This document shows, piece after piece, positions 54,101 to 61,246 of a stretch of DNA of 64,000 nucleotides (its first letter is position 1; each line of letters starts with the position of its first letter). Under the pieces are notes generated by a model. It did not search any database. It was given only the letters and a program-made list of their open reading frames with translations, and was not told the origin of the DNA. This stretch comes from an uncultured Prevotellaceae bacterium (lineage in GTDB: Bacteria > Bacteroidota > Bacteroidia > Bacteroidales > Bacteroidaceae), in NCBI GenBank assembly GCA_902778255.1, contig CACYXD010000014.1, forward strand, positions 1 through 64,000, read 5' to 3'. Both the position numbers and the translations under genes were made by a program.

Positions 54101-55854
54101 TCACGTCCTGCACGGCCAGCCTCTTGCACATAGTTCTCCAATGAGTCGCTGATGTTATAGTGTACCACCAGTCCCACATCTTTCTTGTCAACGCCCATAC
54201 CGAATGCAGACGTTGCCACAATCACCTGAGCCTCGCCACTCATAAAAGCATTCTGGTTCTTCACTTTGTCGGCAGCCTCCATCTTTCCATTGAATGGTAA
54301 GGCCCGTATGCCGTCGTTGACCAAATGTTGTGCTAATTCGCGCGTCCGTTTGGTACGTGATACATATACTATCGAAGGGCAATTGTGCCCAAGAATCAAT
54401 GAGCGAAGTAGGTTATATTTCTCATCAGCAGTATCAGCATGAAGCACAGAGTAACGCAAATTCTTACGCTCTGCATTGGCTGCAAACACTTTCAGTTCCA
54501 AGCCCAACTTTGCTCTGAAGTAGTCACAGATATCGCTGATAACCTTCTGTTTGGCTGTCGCTGTAAAACACGAAACCGCAATTGGTTGGTCTAACTGTTT
54601 CTTTTCCTGCAACTGGCGAATGAAATCACCGATATATAGATAATCCACACGGAAATCGTGACCCCATGCAGAGAAGCAGTGTGCCTCATCTATTACAAAA
54701 CGAACAACATTGCGCCCCATCAACAATCGCTCTATGGTCTTGCTACGCAACATTTCTGGAGCGATATATAACAAATTGGCAGTTCCATCAGCTACCTGCT
54801 CGATAGCAGTAGCACGTTCGATAGGATCTAACAGTCCATTAATGGTTACTGCATCACTAATACCACGGGCAGCAAGGTTGTCCACCTGGTCTTTCATCAA
54901 CGACTGTAAAGGCGAAATAACCACTGTTAGCCCATGCGTATTCCGCCCAGCCATCAAAGCAGGCAATTGGAACGTAAGACTCTTACCACCTCCTGTCGGG
55001 AATATCGTCAGCAAGGATTCTCCTTGAATAGCAGATTCCACTGCCTGCTGTTGCATAGGAACACCATCGAAGATACGGAACTCATCATAACCAAAGAATT
55101 CCTTCAGCCCGTAATGAGCATCTAACCGCTGATGACAATACTCGCAATCACCACAAGATGTGTTGCACAGCATGTTCATCACATTCACCACCTGCGGGTA
55201 GTTTCGTATTACCCATGCCGGAGTGATAGAAAAGATGTCGTCAGCACCAATAACAGCTAAACAATAAGCCAACTCTATGGGATACTGTTTGGCCAAGATA
55301 TCGAAGTCAGCATTACTGCATATCTTCCCCTCATACTCCTTTAGAATCAATTGCTTCCAATCTAGTCTGAATGCAAATATGGATGATATCCAACTGACAT
55401 TTGGCGAATATCCTATATACTTGAAAAAGCCTCCAAACTCCTGTGTTTCATTCAGCAAGTAATAATAGATTTCCCTTCTACTCTCCGTCAACTGATTCCA
55501 AGCTGCAACCTCGTCATTTAGCAAGTCACGAGCCTTCATCGAATCATTCACAGGATTGTTCAGTTCGTCCACCTGTAACTTATCATCCTTTACCAGATGA
55601 TGATATGGTCGCTTAGGGAAAAGTAGAGGTGATAAAAACAGCGTATCAACAATCATAGGATTACCCCTCAATGAAGTATACATCAGGTCGAAATAGATGA
55701 TGTTATGCCCACACACCGTATCGCATTTTGACACAAAGGCATCGAAGTCAGCCTTGGAATGAGAGTGCAACACCGCACCATCCTCCCTAACTGCTCCGTA
55801 ATCCGCCACCTTTTTCGTCTGCGGATTCACCTCCGTATCAATAAATGCAATCAT
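51154..55854 (-). CDS. Exonuclease-RecQ-UvrD triple-fusion protein
   Basis: 1566 residues. Residues 1-60 begin MIAFIDTEVNPQTKK with later CGHNIIYFDLM, a DEDD/DnaQ-type exonuclease pattern. About 270-700 is a RecQ-type SF2 helicase (Walker A FPTGGGKS, DEAHCFSAWGHDF, AGRAGRD). About 1090-1490 is a UvrD/PcrA-type SF1 helicase (AAGPGSGKT, VLVIDEAQDM, VGDDDQNIYGFRGS, VSTIHKAKGREFN, YVGLTRAKRNLYLV). All motor motifs are intact. Two opposed helicase families and a nuclease on one chain suggest end processing or attack on foreign DNA. No TAnnTTTG box is visible upstream. Confidence 0.85.
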   Translation of the reverse strand: MIAFIDTEVNPQTKKVADYGAVREDGAVLHSHSKADFDAFVSKCDTVCGHNIIYFDLMYTSLRGNPMIVDTLFLSPLLFPKRPYHHLVKDDKLQVDELNNPVNDSMKARDLLNDEVAAWNQLTESRREIYYYLLNETQEFGGFFKYIGYSPNVSWISSIFAFRLDWKQLILKEYEGKICSNADFDILAKQYPIELAYCLAVIGADDIFSITPAWVIRNYPQVVNVMNMLCNTSCGDCEYCHQRLDAHYGLKEFFGYDEFRIFDGVPMQQQAVESAIQGESLLTIFPTGGGKSLTFQLPALMAGRNTHGLTVVISPLQSLMKDQVDNLAARGISDAVTINGLLDPIERATAIEQVADGTANLLYIAPEMLRSKTIERLLMGRNVVRFVIDEAHCFSAWGHDFRVDYLYIGDFIRQLQEKKQLDQPIAVSCFTATAKQKVISDICDYFRAKLGLELKVFAANAERKNLRYSVLHADTADEKYNLLRSLILGHNCPSIVYVSRTKRTRELAQHLVNDGIRALPFNGKMEAADKVKNQNAFMSGEAQVIVATSAFGMGVDKKDVGLVVHYNISDSLENYVQEAGRAGRDPQMQAECFVLYADSDLDKHFILLNQTKLSISEIQQVWKAIKDLTAKRDKVSCSPLDIARQAGWGDEIDDIETRVKAAIAALEDAGFIQRGSNSPHVFATGIAVKNMDEARRKLMISPLFDEQSREEAARIIKSLISARATAEGRGAEAESRVDYLADILGMNKATVIRNINLMRQDGLLADSRDMQAWITKSTTVRNLDAMLRLEQFMLQQFSEESRRFSYKELNEEAQKAGMNYSNVKRLRMLLHFMTLKGYIYKQEHSITGYVNVRLQSSKEATNTRFERRMDISRFIVDSLSVQKDDGKDTTLVNFSVVELLQQFIASRQKTMFAENEKPTIADIEEALLYLTKTELMKIEGGFIVLYNTMQIGRLVATRTRYGKEQYRLLDEFYKQRIRQIHIVGEYANLMVRDYNAALRFVNDYFTLDFRKFINQYFKEERRAQIDQNITPAKYNKLFGELSNRQCEIIDDKESKYIVVAAGPGSGKTRVLVHKLASLLLLEDVKHEQLLMLTFSRAAATEFKKRLIDLVGNAAHYVDIKTFHSYSFDLVGKQGSLDEAKDVVRLAAEMIENSEVEASKIAKSVLVIDEAQDMGQDDFRLVQALMRQNEEMRVIAVGDDDQNIYGFRGSDSRYMQSLVEQDGAKLYEMTDNYRSAKAIVDCANRYVQRIPDRLKHTSIQSATGEDGKVMTLKSLLDAEIKVEGSTAILTRTNEETMQVAYELEQRGLHATIAQSMGEFRFGNLAEVRYFLKQLGGKNEVTISKEKWNEAKQRTLETYASSSCLSVMQHFFSDFEITHQSYYRSDLREYIFESNIEDFIAADDKSVFVSTIHKAKGREFNTVYLLSPIPDGRDVNDVRAYYVGLTRAKRNLYLVTNPPTEYSSISIALNMRDVWLDFFKGRKDIVLRLRSGDNLQYKDGYLMNEQDINVAALSASGKDKLKAWTDKGYEVVSVRVSYTLAWKPQDSNIEYAVCLANLHLAKQEKTSE

Positions 55855-56078
55855 ATCTTCATTTTTGTTTTTATTCTCTTGGATAGACTCGGCTTGGTTC
55901 CTCGAAGGCCTCTCGAACCTCTCCCGAAGGTCTCGGCTTGATCTTGGCCCGGTCTACGCTACGACCTTGAACTGCGTTCTAACTTGCTCACGCTCGGAAT
56001 AGCCCAAACGAGTTTGGCTCTCCGCTCGCTTACTCGCAACTTTGTCTACGATATACCAACGACGGCCGAACGACCTTC
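55855..56078. other. Intergenic stretch with inverted and clustered short repeats
   Basis: 224 bp between Fic and the triple-fusion gene. It contains CCAAACGAGTTTGG-type symmetry (about 56005-56020) flanked by CGCTCG-like arms, and clusters of ACCTTC/ACCTTG words. No convincing gene, no -7 box. A related arrangement (GCTCG arms around AAGTAAACTT) occurs after uxaC at about 20950-20980. Confidence 0.45.
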
Positions 56079-57146
56079 CTACGACCTTGTTTCCTGATCC
56101 GCACGTTGATAGGTCCTGTTCTTGTTGCCTCCATGTGCCTCCAGATAGCCAAACTCGGTGAGTTGGCGCAGGTAGCGCTTGGCCGTAGTGGCATTGAAGC
56201 CAAAGTAAGCGACGATCTGCTCTGTGGTAAATTCGTCTTTATTGGCCACATATCCCAAAATATCGACCAGTTTCTCTGCCAAAGAGGGCTTTATCGACCA
56301 TTTATCGACCATTTTCTGCTTCAACGCTTGTTTATCGACCATTTCGGTAGTCGAAACTACCAATTTGAGATATTGGTTGATATCTGCCTTCAGATGCTGG
56401 CAATGCAGGCGGGCCATGCAATCGAGGAAAATATTGATGTCCTCCTGCTCTCTGGTATCGATGAGCGCCTGGATATATTCTGCTTTATCCTCTTTCAGTA
56501 CCTTGGTCGGCAACACGTCGAACTCCATTTGTAGCAAATTCATCAGCAGGCGGCAGGTGCGTCCGTTGCCGTCAGCCCAGGGATGGATGGTCACCAACTC
56601 GAAGTGCGCCCAGAAACTCAGCTCGTAGATGGCTACCGCGTCATTGGCATCAATGGCCTTACGTCTGCGATTGAGTTCTTCGCAGAAAGCGGCCAGACGG
56701 GCAGGCACCTTCAGGTACGACATATACGACTTGCCACCCAATCCGGCTGTAACGTTCAGTTTGCGCAGTTCGCCCTTAGCAGCCGAGAAGTCACCTCCCG
56801 CAGCATGATACTCTGACCCTGTGCGAGCCATCACCTTAGAAGCCAGCATTACGAGCCAATCCACCGTAATGTCCTCATGCTGCCTAATCCATTGCATGCC
56901 ATAGTCGTAGGCTACCTTTAGGTCCAGGTTCATTATCTGCTCCATCATGGTGCGCTTGCTCGAGGTAATGCCCTCGTCGAACAGCAGTTGCGCCTCCACC
57001 TCTGTCACCGTAGAGCCCTCGATGGCCGTCGAGTGCGTAATGATGGAGTACAGATAGAACTTCTGATAGTCTATCTGCTCCGATATGCCCAGCTCCTTGT
57101 GCTGCTGCAGCAATCGCAATAATATGTCTTTCGTCTCTTGTTTCAT
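56079..57146 (-). CDS. Fic-family AMP-transferase-like protein
   Basis: 355 residues from ATG 57146 (MKQETKDILLRLLQQHKELG). The Fic motif HPWADGNGRTCRLL (HxFx(D/E)GNGRxxR type) is complete. An N-terminal inhibitory motif STAIEGS (S/TxxxEG) marks a class II, self-inhibited Fic. The C-terminal winged helix (TTEQIVAYFGFNATTAKRYL) is typical of Fic-DUF4172/HTH proteins. Likely nucleotidyl transfer to a protein target. The start overlaps the XRE gene by 4 bp. Confidence 0.9.
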   Translation of the reverse strand: MKQETKDILLRLLQQHKELGISEQIDYQKFYLYSIITHSTAIEGSTVTEVEAQLLFDEGITSSKRTMMEQIMNLDLKVAYDYGMQWIRQHEDITVDWLVMLASKVMARTGSEYHAAGGDFSAAKGELRKLNVTAGLGGKSYMSYLKVPARLAAFCEELNRRRKAIDANDAVAIYELSFWAHFELVTIHPWADGNGRTCRLLMNLLQMEFDVLPTKVLKEDKAEYIQALIDTREQEDINIFLDCMARLHCQHLKADINQYLKLVVSTTEMVDKQALKQKMVDKWSIKPSLAEKLVDILGYVANKDEFTTEQIVAYFGFNATTAKRYLRQLTEFGYLEAHGGNKNRTYQRADQETRS

Positions 57147-57352
57147 GTATCTTTCGTTGAGTTCAGCAGTTCCTTTATATCGACATTGAGGATTTCTGCA
57201 ACCTTCGTCAGCGTCGGCAGGTCGGGCTGCGACGTGTTGGTACACCACTTTGAGACGGTCGCCTGGTCCTTGCCCATCTGCTCAGCCAGCCATTTACCTG
57301 TCCTCTTCTGTTCCACGAGAACCACTTTGATGCGATTAATATCTTTAGCCAT
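57143..57352 (-). CDS. XRE-family HTH regulator upstream of Fic
   Basis: 69 residues from ATG 57352 (MAKDINRIKVVLVEQKRTGK). The HTH is WLAEQMGKDQATVSKWCTNT. The ATGA overlap with fic and a promoter 27 nt upstream suggest it controls the XRE-fic operon, as antitoxin-type regulators do. Confidence 0.88.
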   Translation of the reverse strand: MAKDINRIKVVLVEQKRTGKWLAEQMGKDQATVSKWCTNTSQPDLPTLTKVAEILNVDIKELLNSTKDT

Positions 57353-57378
57353 TGGCAACAAATTATTGATGTTTGCCG

Positions 57379-57386
57379 CAAATTTA
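57379..57386 (-). promoter_or_regulatory. -7 box (TAAATTTG) of XRE-fic
   Basis: TAnnTTTG match on the minus strand, 27 nt upstream of ATG 57352. Confidence 0.55.
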
Positions 57387-57482
57387 TAAAATTTCCAGCA
57401 AAAAAACAGCATACATTTCGCAAAAACTTCCGTTTTTTGTCATTCTTTCACAAAAAGCGATGCCACACGTACAAATAAATTA

Positions 57483-57520
57483 CTGGTACACGTAGGATAA
57501 AGTGTGGCTACGTGTACCAG
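57483..57520. promoter_or_regulatory. Perfect 13-bp inverted repeat between ogt and XRE
   Basis: CTGGTACACGTAG and CTACGTGTACCAG with a 12-nt loop. GCCACAC/GTGTGGC words add a second overlapping symmetry. There is no T tract on either side, so a simple terminator is less likely than an operator or structured 3' end. Confidence 0.55.
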
Positions 57521-57544
57521 CAAAAATTCGCTCGAATAGCGGTA

Positions 57545-57883
57545 TTATTCCATGGGCGGTTCCCACAGATGCCGTGCCATATCTACATGGCCATTGGGCT
57601 TAAAACGGACGCCCTCTTCTTCAAGCAGGGTGCGTTGGCGACTCCAACCAGGAGCTGTGCGGCCTTCTTTGTTCACCACACGATGACAGGGCAATGACTC
57701 TGCTCCAGGCGTATAACGAAGCGTTCGGCCTACCATACGCGAATGGCTGGGCCAGCCTGCCAAGGCGGCAATATGGCCGTAGGTGGTCACCCGTCCGCAA
57801 GGTATCTGGCTGACAATGTTCAGCACGGCATCACGAAACGCCCGAGCCTGCTCTGGCGACATCCTGTCTGGGTAGTCGTGCAT
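57545..57883 (-). CDS. MGMT-family (Ogt/Atl-like) DNA base-flipping protein
   Basis: 112 residues from ATG 57883; the TTG at 57886 is rejected. The alkyltransferase C-terminal domain has LPCHRVVNKEG with the acceptor-type Cys in PCHRV and the wing SRMVGRTLRYTP. The N-terminal Ada-like domain is absent, as in small MGMT-family proteins. It should recognise O6-alkylguanine and, with its Cys, could repair it. Confidence 0.9.
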   Translation of the reverse strand: MHDYPDRMSPEQARAFRDAVLNIVSQIPCGRVTTYGHIAALAGWPSHSRMVGRTLRYTPGAESLPCHRVVNKEGRTAPGWSRQRTLLEEEGVRFKPNGHVDMARHLWEPPME

Positions 57884-57956
57884 CAATAGTTATCTTCGAT
57901 GACTTTATATCGCGACTCGGCCAAATTGATGCAAGCATCATTTGGCTCTCGCTGCT

Positions 57957-58499
57957 CTAAAAGTTTTCCGCCTTGATCTGGAAGTAGCTCTGCGGATGGT
58001 CACACACTGGACACACCTCGGGAGCCTTCTTGCCGATAACAATATGGCCGCAGTTGCTGCACTGCCAGATGACATCACCCTCGCGAGAGAACACCACAGC
58101 ATCCTCGATGTTCTTCAGCAACTTACGATAACGCTCCTCGTGGTGCTTCTCGATAGCCCCAACGAGTTCAAACTTCGCGGCAATCTCGTCAAAACCCTCC
58201 TCGCGAGCCTCCTGGGCCATACGCGCATACATATCCGTCCACTCGAAGTTCTCGCCATTGGCAGCATCCGCCAGGTTCGTCTTCGTATCGCTCACGCTAC
58301 CGCCGTTCAGGTACTTATACCACATCTTCGCGTGCTCCTTCTCGTTGGCAGCTGTCTCCTCAAAAATAGCGGCAATCTGCACGTAGCCATCTTTCTTGGC
58401 CTTAGAAGCAAAATACGTGTACTTGTTGCGTGCCATACTCTCGCCAGCAAAAGCCTCCTTGAGGTTCTGCTCGGTCTTTGTTCCTTTCAGTTCTTTCAT
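57957..58499 (-). CDS. rbr: Rubrerythrin
   Basis: 180 residues from ATG 58499 ([20 protein letters not shown]). Diiron helices [29 protein letters not shown] and [12 protein letters not shown]-terminal rubredoxin domain [11 protein letters not shown]...CPVCDHP with four Cys. Reduces hydrogen peroxide in anaerobes. It lies 31 nt after sod and probably shares its transcript. Confidence 0.96.
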   Translation of the reverse strand: MKELKGTKTEQNLKEAFAGESMARNKYTYFASKAKKDGYVQIAAIFEETAANEKEHAKMWYKYLNGGSVSDTKTNLADAANGENFEWTDMYARMAQEAREEGFDEIAAKFELVGAIEKHHEERYRKLLKNIEDAVVFSREGDVIWQCSNCGHIVIGKKAPEVCPVCDHPQSYFQIKAENF

Positions 58500-58530
58500 A
58501 AGTCTCTTTTTTTGTTGGTTAAAAAATATA

Positions 58531-59148
58531 TTATCTGTTTTGATAGCGCTGTTCGATGACGTTCCAATCGATGATCTGCCAGAGGGCGGCGAGATGGTCG
58601 GGACGACGGTTCTGATAGTCCAGGTAGTACGCATGCTCCCACACGTCAAAGGTCAGCAGCGGCTTCAGGCCCTTCTGAATGGGATTAGCGGCATTCGTCT
58701 CCTGGGTAATCACCAACTTGCCATCCTTATCGGCCGACAGCCACACCCAACCAGAGCCAAAGAGCGTAGCCCCACCCTTCTGGAACGCCTCCTTGAACGC
58801 CTCAAACGACCCAAAGTCGCGCACGATAGCCTCTGCCAATGGTCCTGTTGGAGTCGACTTTGTCGGCTCGCCCGTAAACTGCTCAAAATACAGATTATGA
58901 TTCAATATCTGCCCAGCATTATTCAAGATTGCTCCTTTACTATTAAGCACGAGCTCTTTCAATACCTCAAATTCTCCAAGGCTCCCCTCGCCCTTTGGAG
59001 AGGGGTTAGGGGGTGAGGCTAGCCCGTTCAGGTTATTCACATACCCCGCCAGATGCTTCCCATGATGAAACTCCAGCGTCTGCTTGCTAATCACTGGCTC
59101 CAATGCGTCGATCGCATACGGCAATGTCATCAACTCAAACTTCTTCAT
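58531..59148 (-). CDS. sodB: Superoxide dismutase (Fe/Mn)
   Basis: 205 residues; metal ligands in [23 protein letters not shown] and [16 protein letters not shown] are all present. After [10 protein letters not shown] about 13 extra residues ([13 protein letters not shown]) interrupt the helix-loop seen in other Bacteroidales SODs. They are encoded by the palindromic repeat at 58981-59020. The insertion sits in an exposed region between the first two helices, so the enzyme is probably still active. Confidence 0.95.
   Translation of the reverse strand: MKKFELMTLPYAIDALEPVISKQTLEFHHGKHLAGYVNNLNGLASPPNPSPKGEGSLGEFEVLKELVLNSKGAILNNAGQILNHNLYFEQFTGEPTKSTPTGPLAEAIVRDFGSFEAFKEAFQKGGATLFGSGWVWLSADKDGKLVITQETNAANPIQKGLKPLLTFDVWEHAYYLDYQNRRPDHLAALWQIIDWNVIEQRYQNR
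58981..59020 (-). repeat. Palindromic repeat, G/C-rich family 2, inside sodB
   Basis: Minus strand AGCCTCACCCCCTAACCCCT and CTCCAAAGGGCGAGGGGAGC, in frame, encoding [12 protein letters not shown]. Same word order as the elements at 38598 and 40684. Confidence 0.8.
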
Positions 59149-59175
59149 ATCCTTAAGTTTTTATTAATTCCGTTG

Positions 59176-59183
59176 CGAAGATA
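59176..59183 (-). promoter_or_regulatory. Weak -7 box (TATCTTCG) of sodB
   Basis: One mismatch from TAnnTTTG, 28 nt upstream of the sodB ATG. Confidence 0.4.
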
Positions 59184-59235
59184 CAACTTTTTCTCGAGAA
59201 ATCCTCCTTTTTTACATTTTTTCTGAAATCCTGAT

Positions 59236-59283
59236 GTAACATTTTCGATTTTTCCATACTTAAAGATAGAAAGTCGAACGAAA
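59236..59283 (+). promoter_or_regulatory. 48-bp upstream block, copy 1
   Basis: Aligns without gaps to 61247-61294 and is identical over the last 18 bp (TAGAAAGTCGAACGAAA and one base before). An ATG follows 12 nt later at 59295. No TAnnTTTG is present, so this may be a different class of promoter or an operator. Confidence 0.6.
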
Positions 59284-59294
59284 ACATCACGTTT

Positions 59295-59627
59295 ATGACC
59301 TACATCATCCAAAATCGCATTGTGCGGATACTTTACAATGACAAGGATTTCAGCGACCAGCTGAAACGCCTTCTCTTTCCAAGCCAGCGCAACGAACATC
59401 AGAAACCTATTACCGTAATACGATTATAATTGAATATATATGGAGTATATGATAAAACAGATTGAAAGTGAGCAGCCTTTGGCTATCGCTTTTAAGATAC
59501 GGCTTTTGGGGATAATCATGACCTACTTCGTGCCATTCAGAGCGATGCCGAGGCTATTCTCTCGCTTAAATTCGAAGGCACCAGATATTTCAAATCAAGA
59601 AAAACAATAAACTATGACAAATTTTGA
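59295..59627 (+). pseudogene. Decayed ORFs behind the 48-bp block
   Basis: First a 44-codon frame, ATG 59295 to TAA 59427-59429 (MTYIIQNRIVRILYNDKDFS...). Then an ATG at about 59441 opens MEYMIKQIESEQPLAIAFK, after which coding sense jumps frame to DTAFGDNHDLLRAIQSDAEA and ILSLKFEGTRYFKSRKTINY before a stop near 59627. The second part needs one frameshift. I do not recognise the family. The shared upstream block suggests a relative of the operon at 61311 that has degenerated. Confidence 0.45.
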
Positions 59628-59645
59628 TAATAGTTAGAGCTTAAC

Positions 59646-60206
59646 CTACTCTGTCTCCCACTGCATTTTTACGAACTGTTGTTGTAACTCCTGAATCTGT
59701 GTATCCACTGATACTGCAGGTTTCAGATGGGCCACCTTGAGCGTAAAATCTGCGTTAATCCCTTCCATCGTAAAACTATCTTTCGTAGTGAGCAGACGTT
59801 TGAGATACCGTTTCCGCTCTTCTATCATTTTCTGGACATCATCATCGGTCAGACTCTTTAGCGGAGCATATTTGTCATAAAGTCGGGCCCTTTTATGCTT
59901 GGCAAGAAACGCATTCACAAATAAAGCATACAACTGCACATCGGTCTCCACTGCCCACGGAGACAGTTCAATGGACAGGGTCTGCAGATGTGGAGTGTGA
60001 GTCACGAATATCCCTGTGGCCGACTCATCATACTTGAACAACACACAAGCCTCCTCCCCTTTTTCCTCGTCACATTCCAACGAATAAAAATCATACTGCA
60101 CATCATCAGGACTTGCATCTTCCTGAAGGGGTTGAACATAGTCCACTACGTCCCAAATTTCAAAAGACTTTGGAACACCAGCAATGGTCAATTTTGAATA
60201 TTTCAT
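59646..60206 (-). CDS. Hypothetical protein downstream of the zeta toxin
   Basis: 186 residues starting MKYSKLTIAGVPKSFEIWDV. Mixed acidic N-terminal half with beta character and a helical C-terminal part (VQKMIEERKRYLKRLLTT). No known motif, signal peptide or membrane segment. It lies 22 nt after the zeta gene in the same direction, so likely the third gene of that operon. Function unknown. Confidence 0.65.
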   Translation of the reverse strand: MKYSKLTIAGVPKSFEIWDVVDYVQPLQEDASPDDVQYDFYSLECDEEKGEEACVLFKYDESATGIFVTHTPHLQTLSIELSPWAVETDVQLYALFVNAFLAKHKRARLYDKYAPLKSLTDDDVQKMIEERKRYLKRLLTTKDSFTMEGINADFTLKVAHLKPAVSVDTQIQELQQQFVKMQWETE

Positions 60207-60227
60207 AAGGCAAATGCTTTTCTCATC

Positions 60228-60818
60228 TTATATCAACGTCTTAGCCCATTCGGGAATATCGTCAGTGTACTGCTTGAATAGCTGGCCATCAGTAGTACGA
60301 AATAACAAACGTGGAAGCTGATTATCAATAGAGTTGTCATAAATGTAGGCACGGTCAACAAAGGTGATGGCCTTGTTAGCATTAACGAGCGACTTGTAGT
60401 AGCGGGAGATAATCTTGGAGATGGGAACCTCATGACCACCGTTCAGATAACGCTGTGTGATGCGGGCAACGTTGATGGTAGGATCAGATGTGCAAACATA
60501 GAACAGGCGGATAAAGAACCCTGCATCCTTAGCCTTACGAAGAAACTCCAGTTTCTCTGGGGCAGAGAATACTGTTTCGAACACGAAGTCGCGCCCCTGT
60601 TCCAAACATTCATAGCGCATGCGAGTAGCCTCTTCAGCAGCCTTCAGTACGGCCTCTGGAGAATTCCAGTTGCCAAAGGTTTCCTGTGCGATATTATCTG
60701 GATTGATGTACAAGCTGTCAGCAGCCCACTCGTTGTTGAGCAACTGAATGGTAGTTGTCGTCTTGCCCGAACCATTGGGGCCGGCAACAACGCAGAGTGT
60801 AGGCCTTCTTCCTGTCAT
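60228..60818 (-). CDS. Zeta-toxin family kinase
   Basis: 196 residues from ATG 60818, which overlaps the upstream stop (ATGA); a GTG at 60839 is possible. Walker A VVAGPNGSGKTTTT, then INPDNIAQETF, and FETVFSAPEKLEFL. This fits Bacteroidetes zeta-like kinases, whose relatives phosphorylate UDP-N-acetylglucosamine or other nucleotide sugars. The translational coupling to a 63-residue gene supports a toxin-antitoxin pair. Confidence 0.88.
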   Translation of the reverse strand: MTGRRPTLCVVAGPNGSGKTTTTIQLLNNEWAADSLYINPDNIAQETFGNWNSPEAVLKAAEEATRMRYECLEQGRDFVFETVFSAPEKLEFLRKAKDAGFFIRLFYVCTSDPTINVARITQRYLNGGHEVPISKIISRYYKSLVNANKAITFVDRAYIYDNSIDNQLPRLLFRTTDGQLFKQYTDDIPEWAKTLI

Positions 60819-61006
60819 AGTCCTGCCGTATATTTCCACTCTTCAATTTCCTTGGCTACAGCCTGAAGCCTGCGTTTCTTTTCTGCCTCAGCTTTCGCGC
60901 TTGACTCGCGAGCAGCCTGAGCCACATCCTCCATCAGAGCCTGTAGCATTTCGTCGGTAGGCTCCTCGTTAGAAGTCAGACGATATCGTTTATGAATTTT
61001 AGTCAT
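60815..61006 (-). CDS. Putative antitoxin of the zeta module
   Basis: 63 residues (MTKIHKRYRLTSNEEPTDEM), charged and helical, with an Ala/Lys/Glu-rich coiled region (AARESSAKAEAEKKRRLQAV). No DNA-binding motif is obvious. Assigned by position, size and the 4-bp overlap with the zeta kinase. Confidence 0.75.
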   Translation of the reverse strand: MTKIHKRYRLTSNEEPTDEMLQALMEDVAQAARESSAKAEAEKKRRLQAVAKEIEEWKYTAGL

Positions 61007-61142
61007 ACGCTACTTTCTTTTGTTTTCGACTGTCATTTACGACTGACAAAGCTGCTGTTAAGCGAGGGGCATGATACTTCTCTGACCTGAAGGTACAGAG
61101 TGTGGCGTTGCAATGCATCGATGGCCGAGCGTGAGCAGCTTC

Positions 61143-61164
61143 GCGGCCGTTGGCCGCAAAGTTA
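61143..61164 (-). promoter_or_regulatory. Promoter and palindrome of the zeta operon
   Basis: The -7 box TAACTTTG (61157-61164, minus) is joined directly to GCGGCC-GTT-GGCCGC (61143-61157). The palindrome therefore covers the predicted transcript start, a natural place for an autorepressor. The leader to ATG 61006 is about 145 nt. Confidence 0.55.
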
Positions 61165-61204
61165 CGAATTCTTTTTCAAATTTTGTTCAAAATTACAGTT
61201 AAAG

Positions 61205-61233
61205 ATGCAAAAAGCAAACATTTTGCATTTTTT
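61205..61233 (+). terminator. Terminator-like hairpin in front of the metallophosphoesterase operon
   Basis: ATGCAAAA pairs with TTTTGCAT across an 8-nt loop, followed by six T on the plus strand. No plus-strand gene lies upstream, so it would act either as insulation or as a leader attenuator. The rest of 61007-61310 shows only the zeta promoter and the 48-bp block. Confidence 0.4.
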
Positions 61234-61246
61234 ATGCTCCAAAGCC

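Noticed and set aside
59145-59399. 84-codon minus-strand frame upstream of sodB
   Set aside because: It is opposite the decayed plus-strand ORF, covers the sodB promoter and has no recognisable domain.
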